64,000 nt of DNA from Streptomyces sp. P3 (GTDB lineage Bacteria; Actinomycetota; Actinomycetes; Streptomycetales; Streptomycetaceae), in the NCBI GenBank assembly GCA_016893485.2, contig JAFEKX020000001.1, positions 5,411,501-5,475,500 of the forward strand. Direction: 5' to 3'. Shown in pieces: positions 36,911 through 48,370 of the stretch. Every line of letters begins with the position of its first letter. Position 1 is the stretch's first letter. Below the pieces are notes generated by a model. The model did not search any database. It saw only the letters and a program-made list of their open reading frames with translations, and was not told the DNA's origin. Position numbers and translations under genes: made by a program.

Positions 36911-38556
36911 ATGAGTGTGGACACCAGAACACCCCGCACACCCACGGGGACCGCTCGTCGGGATTCGACGACGCTCCCGCGCTGAGCATGGTGAAGGTGC
37001 CGAGCGATCCGGCGCAGGTCATCGTCAATCATGCGAGCTTCCGCGTGCAGCTGGGCGCCTCGACGCGCACCCAAAACCCGCGCCTCGCACGGCACTTGAG
37101 TGCCGCCGAGGACACCGCCCGGATGCCCGCGGCCGGCGCGGGTGCCGCGCGCCGCAGGCCCGTCGTCTGGAGCGGCAAGTCCGCCCCGGACGACACCGGC
37201 GCCCACCGGCTCCTCCAGGCCGTGCGGGGCAGCGGCGTCCGCCACGGCGAGCAGCCGACCGGCGACGCCGGGGCCACGCAGGTCATCCCCGTATCGAGGA
37301 CGGCGGTTACGCCGCCGGCTACGACGGAGGCCTGGCCGCGCAGACCCTGGAAACGCCCATCGTCGGCGCCCAGCGCGGCCACGCCCACGACACCGGCGAG
37401 AACCGACTCCTGCCCCAGATGCGGACCGTGGGCAGCGCCTACGACGAACCCGCTTACGGGGACCGGGAGTTCGAGGACTTCGGCGTCGACGAGTCGGACG
37501 CGCGGCGCGACCAGCGAGCCAGGCGCTACGGCAACGACCCGGTACGGCACGCCTATTACCCCGGCCGCCGGATGAACCTCGGCGTCGTCCTCCTCCCGCT
37601 CCGCATCTTCCTCGGCTTCATCTCCATCTACGCCGGCATGGGCAAGCTGTGCGACCCCGTCTACTTCGACGGCGGCAAGCGCGGCTCCATGGTCAAGTGG
37701 CTCAACACCCTGCACCCGTGGGAAGTGGCCGAGCCGCTACGGCAGTTCGCGCTCCAGCACCCCGTCGGCTCCGGGCTCGTCATCGCCTTCGCACAGGTCA
37801 TCGTGGGCGTCCTCACGATCCTGGGCCTGTGGCAGCGGGTCGCCGCGGTCTTCGGCGCGCTGCTCTCCGCGGCACTCATCGTCACGGTCAGCTGGAAGAC
37901 CGTCCCGGCCTACGACGCCCCCGACATCATCTACCTCGCCGCGTGGTCCCCGCTGATCATCGCGGGCGCCCCCGTCTACTCCGTCGACGGCCGCCTCGCG
38001 GGCAGCGCCTGGCGCCGCCTCGGACCCCGCGCCGACATCTGGGAGCTGCGCCGCTACGTGCTGCGCCGCGGCGCCCTCGTCACGGCCGTCTCCATCGGCC
38101 TCACCCTGCTCATCGGTTCGCTGCTCGGCGGCGCGGTCCGCGACTCCAGCCGCGTGGTCGTCCCCGGCCCCGGCGAGGCCCCGCGCAACGAACTGCCGGG
38201 CACCCGCTCCCGGGCGAACCGACCAAGAGCCACAGCAGCAGCCCCAGGGCGTCCAAGTCCCCGTCGCAGCACGCGCCTTCGGCCAAGCCGTCGGGCGCCG
38301 CGACGACCCCGGGCGCGACCCACTCCTCGTCCGGTACGGCCACCGGCGGCACCCCAGCCAGACCCAGGGCACCGCGGGCCGCACCCAGCCCCAGCACTCC
38401 TCCCCGGCCGGCGGCGGCCAGGCCCCCAGTACCACCTCAGGACCCACGTCCAGCGGCGGCACCAGCGGCGGCGGCACCGGCACCAGCGGCGGCTCCAGCA
38501 CCGGAGGATCCTCCTCCTCCGGCCAGCCGGGCCTGGTGGGCGGCCTGTTGGGGTAG
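36911..38556 (+). CDS. DoxX-family membrane protein with long N-terminal and Ser/Gly tail, frameshifted
   Basis: ATG at 36911 (MSVDTRTP); a shift near 36945 leads to SGFDDAPALSMVKVPSDPAQ. The first ~210 residues are cytoplasmic and charged. The DoxX unit then shows four helices: VVLLPLRIFLGFISIYAGMG, GSGLVIAFAQVIVGVLTILG, VAAVFGALLSAALIVTVSWK and DIIYLAAWSPLIIAGAPVYS. A further helix (LVTAVSIGLTLLIGSLLGG) precedes an extracellular low-complexity tail of Ser/Thr/Gly ending GQPGLVGGLLG. More breaks lie near 37295, 38205 and 38360. DoxX proteins contribute to redox stress responses in mycobacteria; the role here is unproven. Confidence 0.85.
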
Positions 38557-38616
38557 CTGGGCCGGTGGGCGGCTTGCTGAAACAGCCGCCTACCGGCTGA
38601 CCTCCGGGATTAGGAA

Positions 38617-38647
38617 GTGGGCCCGCACTTGTCCAGTGCGGGCCCAC
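38617..38647. terminator. Terminator after the DoxX gene
   Basis: A perfect 13-bp stem GTGGGCCCGCACT / AGTGCGGGCCCAC with loop TGTCC. Confidence 0.85.
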
Positions 38648-38715
38648 GGCTCTGTCTTCAAGGGCGCGGGGCTGTGACATCGGCGGCTCCGCGGCGGGGC
38701 GCGACCAGCCACGAC
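38648..38715 (-). repeat. Interspersed repeat, copy D (diverged)
   Basis: AAGGGCGCGGGGCTG and, 25 bases on, GGGGCGCGACCAGCCACGAC match the two halves of the repeat core with an insert (GTGACATCGGCGGCTCCGCG) between them. Confidence 0.6.
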
Positions 38716-38748
38716 GGGTCGGCACCCGACATAGAACCTGACCGACCG

Positions 38749-39478
38749 TCAACGCCCCAGCGCGGCAAGCTCCTTGGCGGCTTCGGTCAGATCCTTCGCG
38801 GTGTCGATGGCCCGCCAGTAAGCCCCCTGCGGAATCGGGAACCCGGCCAGCCGCAGCTCACGCGCGAGGTGAGGAAACGTCGTCCGCTCGTGATCCCCGC
38901 GCTCGGGCAACAGCCCGGCGAACTCGGGCGAGAAGACGTACACCCCCCGCATTGATCGCGTACTGCGTCGGCGGCGACTCGATGAAGTCCGTGACATGCC
39001 CGAACCCATCCGTCTGCACGGCCCCCACGGAATCCGAGGCCGAGCCAGAGCAAGCGTGGCCACCGCGTCGCGCTCGGTGTGGAAGTCCGCCATGTCCCGC
39101 AGCGAGAACCGGGTCCAGATGTCCCCGTTCGTCGCGTACCAGGCCTTGTCGGGCCGGGGCAGCTGCGCGGCGGCGTACTTGAGGCCACCGCCACGCCCCA
39201 GCGGCTCCGTCTCGACGACGGTCCTCACGTCGACCGGCAGATCGGCCGCCTTCAGCCAGTCCTGCAGCACCTCCGCGAGATGCCCGCAGCTGACCACCAC
39301 GTCCGTCACGCCCTCCTCGGCGAGCCAGACGAGCTGATGGCCGATGATCGGAGTCCCCGTGCCGGGGATCTCGACCATCGGCTTGGGCCGGTCGTCGGTG
39401 TACGGACGCAGCCGGGACCCCTGGCCACCGGCCAGGATCACGGCAGGTGGGGCGCGACGTGGCGTTCGGATCGGTCAT
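38749..39478 (-). CDS. Sugar-phosphate nucleotidyltransferase, frameshifted
   Basis: ATG at 39478 (MTDPNATSRPT), shift near 39450, then VILAGGQGSRLRPYTDDRPK, the GxGxRL nucleotide signature with the catalytic Lys in KPMVEIPG. The product-binding part has WYATNGDIWTRFSL with the metal-binding Asp. Two nearby breaks (about 39010 and 38948) put QTDGFGHVTDFIESPPTQYA in a different frame before VYVFSPEFAGLLPE. It resembles mannose-1-phosphate guanylyltransferase and glucose-1-phosphate transferases; the exact sugar cannot be decided. Confidence 0.85.
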
Positions 39479-39574
39479 GACCCGAACTGTACGTGGCGGC
39501 CCCACCGCATCTTTCGGCTGCAACCGTTCCTTAATCAGCCGTTACCGACCTCCTACTCCGGGCACCGGCTCCGG

Positions 39575-40029
39575 TCAGCTGTGCGCGGCCATGACCCCGG
39601 AGGCGAACGCGGTGTCGCACACGGGGCGGGCGTAGGACTGGGCTCGCGTCGCGCCGTAGATACGGACCGCGGCGCGGCCCAGGGCGCGGGCGATGGAGGT
39701 GCAGTGCGTGGCGAGCGACGGGTGGCCGTTCACCGCCTCCTGGAGGTGCGTCAGGACGACGCCGGGGTTCTTGTCCTGGAGCTCCGTCATGAGCTGGTCG
39801 CGCAGGATGTCCTGCGGGGCGCGTGCGGCGGCCCGCGAGGAGGCTCCGGCGGCCGTGACGTCGGTCGCGGTGAGCATCGAGCTGGAGGGGCTCCCGACCA
39901 GTTGACCCGGGTGACCGCGAGGGTCCCGGAGAGCACCATGACGACGGGCAGGACGAGGGCGAGCGTGCGGCCGACCCGGCGAGCGGGGCCCCGGCCGCGT
40001 CGCGGCTGTTGGTTATTGGAGTGCTTCAC
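39575..40029 (-). CDS. Secreted or membrane-anchored protein of unknown function
   Basis: ATG at 40029. A basic start (MKHSNNQQPRRGRGPARRVG) precedes one hydrophobic helix (TLALVLPVVMVLSGTLAVT), then after a missing base near 39900 SMLTATDVTAAG, APQDILRDQLMTELQDKNPG and CTSIARALGRAAVRIYGATR. Cys residues in THCTS and RPVCDTAF may pair. No domain is recognised. It is conserved at this position next to msiK in related genomes as far as I recall. Confidence 0.6.
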
Positions 40030-40190
40030 GCGTGTGAGGGTAGCGTCCGGTAATGATTTGGCGACATTTAGTCACCAATTCGGGGGATGGATCGGTGCCT
40101 CGAATTGGGTAAGGCGTTGACGAACGCTGCTCGAAATGACCGGTCTGCCGGGGTATTTGTCGACACGGTCGGGCGTCCGGACCCAGCAGA

Positions 40191-40220
40191 AAGGGCCCTG
40201 CGGCGATCCGCGGGGCCCTT
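40191..40220 (-). terminator. Terminator after msiK
   Basis: AAGGGCCC / GGGCCCTT pair around an inner stem TGCGG / CCGCG with loop CGAT, 33 bases after the msiK stop. Confidence 0.8.
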
Positions 40221-40253
40221 CCTGGGAACGTTTGATCAGACGGTGAGTTCTGG

Positions 40254-41390
<1,137 letters not shown>

Positions 41391-41637
41391 GGTGAAGGGC
41401 CCCCTTCTACCGGCAGGAACGTGCCGGACGATCCGTTGTAGGAAGGTGGTGGTGTAGTCCACGCGAGTGAACTGGGTCAGGACGGTACCCGGCGTTCGCC
41501 TGCGTGTCAGTACCTCCGGGCATGTGAACTTCGCGGAAATTTTCGACAGGGGGTGCGGGGACCTGGGTACACTGCTCGGGCATGTGATCGCGCGGGTGCT
41601 TCCGTGCGCGGCGGTACGCGTCGTGGCACACGTGCAG

Positions 41638-41712
41638 GCCTCCTTAGCTCAGTTGGCCAGAGCAACGCACTTGTAATGCGTAGGTCGTCGGTTCGAATCC
41701 GACAGGGGCTCC
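41638..41712 (+). tRNA. tRNA-Thr (anticodon TGT)
   Basis: A full cloverleaf is readable: D stem GCTC/GAGC, anticodon stem ACGCA/TGCGT around CTTGTAA (anticodon TGT), T stem GTCGG/CCGAC with TTCGAAT. The 5' acceptor GCCTCCT needs AGGGGGC on the 3' side, but the sequence has AGGGGCT: one G of a run is missing, as in many coding genes here. CCA is not encoded in full. Confidence 0.92.
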
Positions 41713-42586
41713 GTGGAAAACCCCGGGTCAGGGCTCTGACCTGGGGTTTCTTGTTTCGGGTGACTGATTCGACGTGCGGTCGCAGGCGAGCTTGGGGCCG
41801 TAGGGCTGAAGTATCCGGACAATCCCGCGATCAACGCGCTGCCTGGGGTGCGGGCGCCGCAGTTCGGGGCAGGGCAACGCCCTCGCGTCAGGCAGGCGCG
41901 GGCGAGTTACGGGTCTCTCATCACGACCACGAGGTGTCCTCGGGATCATCTGGCCAACTGGCGGCGGTGATCGCTGGTCAGGCAGGGGCAGTTGGTGATG
42001 CGCCGACCACTCGCATTCGCCGTGTTTGCTTGATCTCGCAGGCTCACCGCCTGGGCCGCGGCAGGAACCCTTTGTCCTTCGGGCTGCGCTCCAGGTGATG
42101 AACTGCCGTGTTCCGCCGAGGTGCATCCAAGAGGCGCTCAGGGACCCGGCATCGCACGGTCTAGCGGACCGAGAGGTCCACGTGGCATCCGTCGGTCATC
42201 GGCCGATGGACCCACCTGGTTGGCGTTTACGACGCCCATGCCGTCGCCTCCACCAGAGCGCCTACGGCGAGGTCGCCGACGGCAAGGTCGGCGACCTCCA
42301 CATCTACGACAACGCCTGGTCCCGGCCGACGCCACCGCGAAGGGCGACCACTCTGTTGTCGGCCAACTCGGCTGACCTGCAAGGTGCGTTCACGAGCTCT
42401 CAGTTGCGAGCCGCCCCCACCGCACTCCCAGACACCGCTCTGTCAGGGCACATCACTAAAGTTCTCGATCACCTGAGCCTCGAACTCGCGCACAAGTGCC
42501 GGCGTGAGGGTTCTCGACCTGGCACAGCCCTTCCGCCCGATGCTCACGCTCACGCCTGAAGTCGACCGATTCCCTGGGGGACCATC
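41713..42586. other. Region after tRNA-Thr without a confident gene
   Basis: Short protein-like pieces occur in changing frames, for example ELGAVGLKYPDNPAINALPG (about 41790-41850) and AYGEVADGKVGDLHIYDNAW (about 42260-42320), but no start, ribosome site or family joins them. This could be decayed DNA downstream of a tRNA, a usual integration site, or a gene lost to several base errors. Confidence 0.4.
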
Positions 42587-44261
42587 TTGAGACGTAGCAC
42601 CTTCTTGGCGGCGGCCACGGCAACCGCCCTGTCCGCCACCCTTTTCACGGGCCTTTCCCCGGCCCAGGCGGACGACGCCACCACCGGCCCAGTCCTGGCC
42701 GACGCGGACGGCTGGTACCAGCCGGGGCTGATCTTCGTGACGGCGCACTCCGACAGTCCCCTCACTCACATCACGGCGCACTTCTATCCGTTGGACGCAT
42801 CGGCGGGGGAGCCGGAGGCCGGAGAGACCGAGGACTTCACCCAGTACTCAGGACAGGACGCGACGTCGGGAACCTGGCGGGCGCCGGTCCACCTGGCCGA
42901 CCTCGGCGACTACCGGGTGACCGTCGACCTCGAGGACGCATCCGGCGCCACCGTCACGGGTGCCCTCTCCCCGTCCAACCTGCGATACCAGACCCTCATC
43001 ACCATCCCCGAGCTGATCGCCACCCCCGCCGTGCCGGACTACCTCCACCAGCAGGTCACCGTCAGCGGCAGCGCCGTAGCCACGGACCCCCGCCACCCGG
43101 ACACCCCGACTCCCGCAGCCGGCGTACCCGTCGACATCGAGACCGGGCGGGGACGGGTGAACGCGACCACCACGGCCGACGGCCGCTTCACCGCCGCCTT
43201 CGTCCCCGTCCAGACGTCCATCGACCTGACCGCCGCCCCGGGGCCTCCGTCAACTACCCCGGCGCGATCGACCTGTTGAGCCCCAAGAAGTCCCTGCACA
43301 CCACCCAGGCACCGGTCCGCTTCACCGCGAGCACGCACACCCTGAACCTGAAGCAGGGCGCCACCGGCACCGTCACCGGCCACGCCGAGATCCAGACCAC
43401 CGCCGGCTGGCAGCCACTGCCGAACACGACGATCTCCCTCGCCGGGCTCGACGCAAGTAACCGTCCCTCCTTCGAGGTCGGCGAGACCACCACCGACAGC
43501 CACGGCGCCTACACGCTGCGCGTCTCCTCCTACAACGCCGCCCCGGCAGCCGAACTCATGGCGGGCACCGTCTACCTGCCCTTCCAGCAACTTGCCACCG
43601 AACCCTTCAGCCTCCATGTCGCCTACGCCACCCACCTCGACATGAGCGCGGACCTCACCGACACCTCGTCCCTCAAGGTCTCCGGCTACGTCTACTACGA
43701 AGACGCACGCGCCCACTGGCCCGCCAAGCCCACCGTCACCCTGCAGTACTCCAAGGACGGCAAGAGCGGCTGGAAGAACGCCAGCACCATCCCCATCACG
43801 ATCCGGCACAACAAGCCCCTGTTCGAGGAGGACTTCGCCCGCACCCTCACCACGAAGAACACCAACGCCTACTGGCGCGCCCGCTTCGACGGAAACCCCG
43901 ACCTGGCGACCAACACCACCAAACCCGTCCACCTCTACCGCTACGCCACCCGCATCACCGGTTTCCACGCCTCAGCGAACCCGGTCCGCAAGAACCAGGC
44001 GTTCACTTTCGCCGGCACCCTCCAGTACAAGAACGGCACCACCTGGAAGCCGCTCTACGGCGGTTCCCCACCCTCTACTTCAAACCCCGCGGCTCCACCA
44101 CATACCGCTACGTCACCGAACTGGGCACCGACAGGCACGGCCACCTCATCGGCATGGAGACCGCCACACAGGACGGCACCTGGGCCATCGCCCTCAGCCG
44201 CCAGACCGGAGACCACTACCTCAGAAGCGCCCAGGTCACCGACTACGTCGACGTCCGGTGA
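42587..44261 (+). CDS. Secreted multi-domain Ig-like protein, frameshifted
   Basis: TTG at 42587 with GGGGGACC upstream. Signal peptide (FLAAATATALSATLFTGLSP) cut before AQADDA. The rest is a chain of beta-sandwich-like units: YQPGLIFVTAHSDSPLTHIT, VTVSGSAVATDPRHPDTPTP, FTASTHTLNLKQGATGTVTG, LKVSGYVYYEDARAHWPAKP and ITGFHASANPVRKNQAFTFA, with a repeated 'GTLQYKNGTTWKPL' style. Breaks near 43242 and 44065; the end reads SAQVTDYVDVR. Such proteins are common in Streptomyces secretomes and are uncharacterised. Confidence 0.75.
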
Positions 44262-44621
44262 ACTGCCGCCGATGCCGCTCTTCGCCGGTTTCGCAGGCCA
44301 CCCGCCGGAGCGCGCATCCTCCGTGACTTGTAGGTCTGCCCACAACAGGTGTGGAGGGCAGGTGGAGGCGGCGATGCTCGTGGTCGTAGCACTCGTGGTG
44401 GCCGCCAGGCGCGCCTGCTCCAACAGTTCCTCGCACTCCTCTCAGCCGTCGCACGGACCGGCGGACCTCCCTCCCCGTGCTCCGGCGGGCCTGGTTGCGG
44501 CCGGCTGCTTCGTTTTTCCGGAACGTTGACCTGCGAGTGAGTCAATAACTGTGTTTGTGAGGTGAGAGTTTGCCGGATCATGCAGCGAGAGTGTTTGTCG
44601 TAATGGGCGGAGTGGAATTGT

Positions 44622-44655
44622 TTGACCGTCGCGAGCCGTAGCGGCGTGCTACTGT
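44622..44655 (+). promoter_or_regulatory. Candidate promoter of the first cold-shock gene
   Basis: TTGACC (44622-44627) is followed at 18 bp by GTGCTA and at 22 bp by TACTGT. It is about 170 bases before the ATG, leaving a long AT-richer leader (44660-44823) as is normal for cspA-type genes. No gene is seen from 44262 to 44823. Confidence 0.4.
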
Positions 44656-44823
44656 TCTTCTCAGTTGCAGTTTTGGTTCCCGAGACTTCAAGTGCTCCCA
44701 CTCGGCTTCGGCCGGGGAGAGCGCTTTTGTATTTTCCGGTTGTTTTCCGGCGGGGTAATCATTGCGGCGACACGGTTTCCGCACAGTGCGGATTCCGATG
44801 TACTGCCCCGAAGGAGATATGAC

Positions 44824-45027
44824 ATGGCTGCTGGTACCGTGAAGTGGTTCAACGCGGAAAAGGGCTTCGGCTTCATCGAGCAGGACGGTGGCGGCGCTGA
44901 CGTGTTCGCCCACTACTCGAACATCGCCGCCCAGGGTTTCCGTGAGCTGCTGGAAGGCCAGAAGGTGACCTTCGACATCGCGCAGGGCCAGAAGGGCCCG
45001 ACGGCCGAGAACATCGTTCCGGCCTGA
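44824..45027 (+). CDS. Cold-shock domain protein (CspA family)
   Basis: 67 residues, intact; ATG behind [25 protein letters not shown] holds RNP1 (KGFGFI) and DVFAHYSNI the RNP2-like HF/Y motif; the end is [10 protein letters not shown]. It is an RNA chaperone binding single-stranded nucleic acid. It is followed by a strong terminator and then a DEAD-box helicase, a pairing seen in cold-response loci. Confidence 0.95.
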   Translation: MAAGTVKWFNAEKGFGFIEQDGGGADVFAHYSNIAAQGFRELLEGQKVTFDIAQGQKGPTAENIVPA

Positions 45028-45045
45028 CGCTGACGAGCACTCTGT

Positions 45046-45083
45046 AGCTGGGGCCCGCATCCTTCGGGGTGCGGGCCCCAGCT
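45046..45083 (+). terminator. Terminator after first csp
   Basis: A perfect 14-bp stem AGCTGGGGCCCGCA / TGCGGGCCCCAGCT around TCCTTCGGGG. Confidence 0.9.
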
Positions 45084-45385
45084 GCACGCGTTTCCCGTGG
45101 CGGTTTCAGCTGCGGGACGGCTCGGACGAATCCGCGGGCCCCGCCGGGCACGGCTCATCCTTCAGAGATGCGGCCCCGCCCTGAGGAGTCGCGCCGCGGT
45201 CGGCACCCCGATGGTCCGTCCCTGTCACGCCACCCATTTCAGCACCTGCGCCCGCGTGGATTTCCGTCGGCCAGATCTGCTTTCTTTTGCATTTTGCTTT
45301 TGCCGTCGGTCCATACTTGTGGTTCTCCGTGCTGCTCAACGCCGCGGGAATTCCTTGATATGTGCCACATCGAGGAAGGTTCCGC

Positions 45386-46880
45386 ATGAACCGCACACGT
45401 ACGAACGACCGCTTCGCCCGCACCCGCAACGGCAGCGCCGACGGCGCAAAGGGCGGCAGCCGCTACGGCTCTCCGGCGCCGCGCCGTTCCGGCGGACCCG
45501 TCCGTTCCGGTGGCTACGGCCGCCGACCCGCCGCGGTGCAGGGCGAGTTCGCGCTCCCCGAGACGATCACCCCGCGCTGCCCGCCGTCCAGGGCTTCGCC
45601 GATCTCGACATGCCCGAGCAACTGCTGGCCGAACTCGGCAGGCAGGGTGTGAGCGCACCGTTCCCGATCCAGGGTGCGACGTTGCCGAACACACTGGCGG
45701 GCCGTGACGTCCTGGGCCGCGGGCGTACCGGTTCCGGCAAGACGCTCGCCTTCGGCCTCGCCCTGCTCGCCCGCACGGCCGGACAGCGTGCCGAGCCCCG
45801 CCAGCCGCTGGGGCTGATCCTCGTACCGACGCGGGAACTGGCGCAGCAGGTGACCGACGCGCTCACTCCGTACGCCCGTTCCGTCAGGCTGCGGCTGGCC
45901 ACGGTGGTGGGCGGGATGTCGATCGGCAGGCAGGCCGGCGCGCTGCGAGGCGGGGCCGAGGTCGTCGTCGCGACCCCGGGCCGGCTCAAGGACCTCATCG
46001 ACCGCGGCGACTGCCGTCTGAACCAGGTGGGCATCACCGTGCTGGACGAGGCCGACCAGATGGCCGACATGGGCTTCATGCCGCAGGTCACCGCCCTGCT
46101 CGACCAGGTGCGTCCGGAGGGGCAGCGGATGCTGTTCTCCGCCACCCTGGACCGTAACGTCGACCTCCTGGTGCGCCGCTATCTCACCGACCCCGTCGTG
46201 CATTCGGTCGACCCGTCGGCGGGTGCGGTCACGACGATGGAGCACCACGTTCTGCACGTCCACGGCGCCGACAAGCACGCCACCACGACCGAGATCGCCG
46301 CCCGCGAGGGCCGGGTGATCATGTTCCTGGACACCAAGCACGCCGTCGACCGGCTGACCCAGGACCTCCTCAACAGCGGGGTACGGGCCGCCGCGCTGCA
46401 CGGTGGCAAGTCGCAGCCGCAGCGCACCCGCACTCTGGCCCAGTTCAAGACGGGGCACGTCAGCGTGCTGGTGGCGACGAATGTGGCGGCGCGCGGCATT
46501 CACGTGGACAACCTCGACCTGGTCGTCAACGTCGACCCGCCGACCGACCACAAGGACTACCTCCACCGCGGTGGCCGTACGGCCCGTGCCGGCGAGTCCG
46601 GCAGCGTCGTCACCCTCGTGACCCCGGCCAGCGCCGCGGCATGGTCCGCCTCATGGCGGACGCCGGGATTCGGCCGCAGATCACCGAGGTCCGCTCCGGC
46701 GAGGCCGAACTGAACCGCATCACCGGTGCCCAGGCTCCGTCCGGCATCCCGGTCGTCATCACCGCACCGGTGGCCGAACGCCCCAAGCGCAGCGCCTCCT
46801 CGTCCCGGGGCCGGCGCCGCCCCTCCTCGGGAGCCCGACGCTCGGCCGTACGCCAGTCCGTCGTCGGCGCGGCGGCCTAG
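45386..46880 (+). CDS. DEAD-box ATP-dependent RNA helicase, frameshifted
   Basis: ATG at 45386 with GAGGAAGG upstream. An Arg/Gly-rich N-tail precedes the Q motif region (GFADLDMPEQLLAELGRQGV, APFPIQGATLPN). Motif I GRTGSGKT, Ia PTRELAQQ, Ib TPGRL, II VLDEADQMAD (DEAD), III FSATLD, IV IMFLDTK, V VATNVAARGIHVDNLD and VI HRGGRTARAG are all visible. A missing base near 45570 and a shift near 46635 affect the two ends; the C-tail is basic. It remodels RNA, probably at low temperature given the csp neighbours. Confidence 0.92.
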
Positions 46881-46926
46881 AACCCTCGTGATCAGGAAGC
46901 TGACTCATCTCCGCAGGAGGCATCTT

Positions 46927-47334
46927 TTGACGTTGGTCGAGACACAGCCCCGCCCGGCGAACGCCGGCCCCGTGCACAGGGCACCGGCTGAGGTCATGGA
47001 CGCGGCCGGACCGCAGGTCTGGGACGACATGAGCGTCGAGGTGGCGCTGTCCGTCATGACCGCCGCCCGCACGGGCCGGCTGGTCGTCTGCGACCAGGAC
47101 GGCCAGTGCACCGGCCTGGTCACCCGGGCCGAACTCACCGCCGTACGCGACAACTCCGCCTACACGGACCGCGTCCGCCTGCGCGACATCCTCGGCGACC
47201 ACCGGTCATCCATGTCACCTGTGATGACGATGGCCGAAGCCGAGCACGCGATGCGCTCCCGTCGGCGGCTCGGTGCCCTGCCGGTGGTCGTCGGGCAAAG
47301 CGGCGCCCCGAGCGGCCTCGCCGTTTCCCGCTGA
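46927..47334 (+). CDS. CBS-domain protein
   Basis: 135 residues from TTG at 46927, preceded by a perfect GCAGGAGG. CBS-like segments: VWDDMSVEVALSVMTAARTG, RLVVCDQDGQCTGLVTRAEL, then ILGDHRSSMSPVMTMAEAEH and RRRLGALPVVVGQSG. This is the two-motif arrangement that binds adenosyl ligands. It is 46 bases after the helicase in the same direction and may be co-expressed with it. The very end may be shifted. Confidence 0.75.
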   Translation: MTLVETQPRPANAGPVHRAPAEVMDAAGPQVWDDMSVEVALSVMTAARTGRLVVCDQDGQCTGLVTRAELTAVRDNSAYTDRVRLRDILGDHRSSMSPVMTMAEAEHAMRSRRRLGALPVVVGQSGAPSGLAVSR

Positions 47335-47523
47335 TCCGCCTCACCCTGGTCGGACCGCTCTCCGAAGTCCCCGGGCGATGACCAAGCTCGGCCTCACCTG
47401 CCGCGCCCTCCCCAAGGTCGTACCCGCAGGCATCCTCGGCTCGCTCCAGCAGGCTTCCGCGCTGCTCGGCACTCCCTGGCCGTCCGACCGACCCGGCAGG
47501 CACGCGCCGGCACCTGAACAGCA

Positions 47524-47557
47524 GTGGGCCCGGCCGACGCGAGTCGGCCGGGCCCAC
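47524..47557. terminator. Terminator between convergent genes
   Basis: A perfect 15-bp stem GTGGGCCCGGCCGAC / GTCGGCCGGGCCCAC with loop GCGA. The stretch 47335-47523 before it has no gene. Confidence 0.9.
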
Positions 47558-47591
47558 ACTGCGTTCAACGGTTCCCCGTCGCCGCGGTTGC

Positions 47592-47951
47592 TCAGTGGTC
47601 GGAATAGCTGAAGTCGCCCACGGTCCAGGCGCTGACGTCCTCGATCGCGACCCGGTACATTCCGCCCGTCTCCGGGATTCCCACCGTGCCCTGAAGAATT
47701 CGGGCGACATGGAAGTGCAGATGGGTGGGCGGCCCGTCCTGCTTCGCGGGGGTGTCGAACACGGCGGAGAACTCTCCGAGGCGGGCGGAGTCCGTCAGCA
47801 CCTCCGACACCCTTCGCCTCCACACGGCTTCGGGAGCAAGCCGACCGGTGATGACAGCGCCACCGGTGACCACGGTCAGGGACATCTGGTTGCTCTGCCC
47901 GGACTCCACCACGGTGGCGACGTCAACGAGCAGCTCGTCAGGCTTCGACAT
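47592..47951 (-). CDS. Small protein resembling gas-vesicle accessory protein GvpU
   Basis: 119 residues, intact, ATG at 47951. The opening (LLVDVATVVESGQSNQMSLT, VVTGGAVITGRLAPEAVW) has the length, strand pattern and G-A-V-I-(S/T)-G block of GvpU-type proteins, and the C-terminus is a beta-rich HLHFHVARILQGTVGIPETG. No other gvp genes are in the window, so a role in gas vesicles is doubtful and the family match is by eye. Confidence 0.45.
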   Translation of the reverse strand: MSKPDELLVDVATVVESGQSNQMSLTVVTGGAVITGRLAPEAVWRRRVSEVLTDSARLGEFSAVFDTPAKQDGPPTHLHFHVARILQGTVGIPETGGMYRVAIEDVSAWTVGDFSYSDH

Positions 47952-48017
47952 GCGGCAGATTATATTTGCCGGCCATCCTGCTGCTTCAGCGGTGGCGTCA
48001 CCGGGCGAGGAGGGCAC

Positions 48018-48293
48018 TCACGGTCTGCCGCCGGTCTCCTGGCGGGTCACGGTGGTGGCGCGGGCAAGGCGGTTGACCATGGGCCAGCCGAAGTCTCCGG
48101 TGCCGTCGTTCAGGTCGGGGGTGCGCCTGCGCGGCGGCTCGGGGCTGTCGTCGCTGCCTGCCGTGCCCCGTACTCCCGCCCCTGGCCCGTCAACCAGGCG
48201 CCGACAGCCCTTCCTCCTCTGCCCGCGGCACTGTTCGAGGTCGATTGCCTTGCTGTCGAACGCGCGGAAATCTGTGTTTGTCGGAGTAGACAT
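48018..48293 (-). CDS. Hypothetical small protein, 91 residues
   Basis: ATG at 48293 with CAGGG upstream; MSTPTNTDFRAFDSKAIDLE looks protein-like, but after residue ~35 the composition turns into the Arg/Pro/Gly mix of a wrong frame, so it is probably frameshifted or spurious. No family is recognised. Confidence 0.3.
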   Translation of the reverse strand: MSTPTNTDFRAFDSKAIDLEQCRGQRRKGCRRLVDGPGAGVRGTAGSDDSPEPPRRRTPDLNDGTGDFGWPMVNRLARATTVTRQETGGRP

Positions 48294-48370
48294 TGCCCTG
48301 GGGGGTGTGGTTAAGGTTCTCTCGTAGCCCAGAGAGACAGCAGGGCCTGGCAGACACGAACTGCCGGGCG

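Noticed and set aside
42026-42559. 177-residue ORF after tRNA-Thr
   Set aside because: No start site or family; composition changes along its length, so I list the region only as debris.
47592-47951. Gas-vesicle cluster
   Set aside because: Only a single GvpU-like protein is seen; no gvpA, gvpF or other members are nearby.
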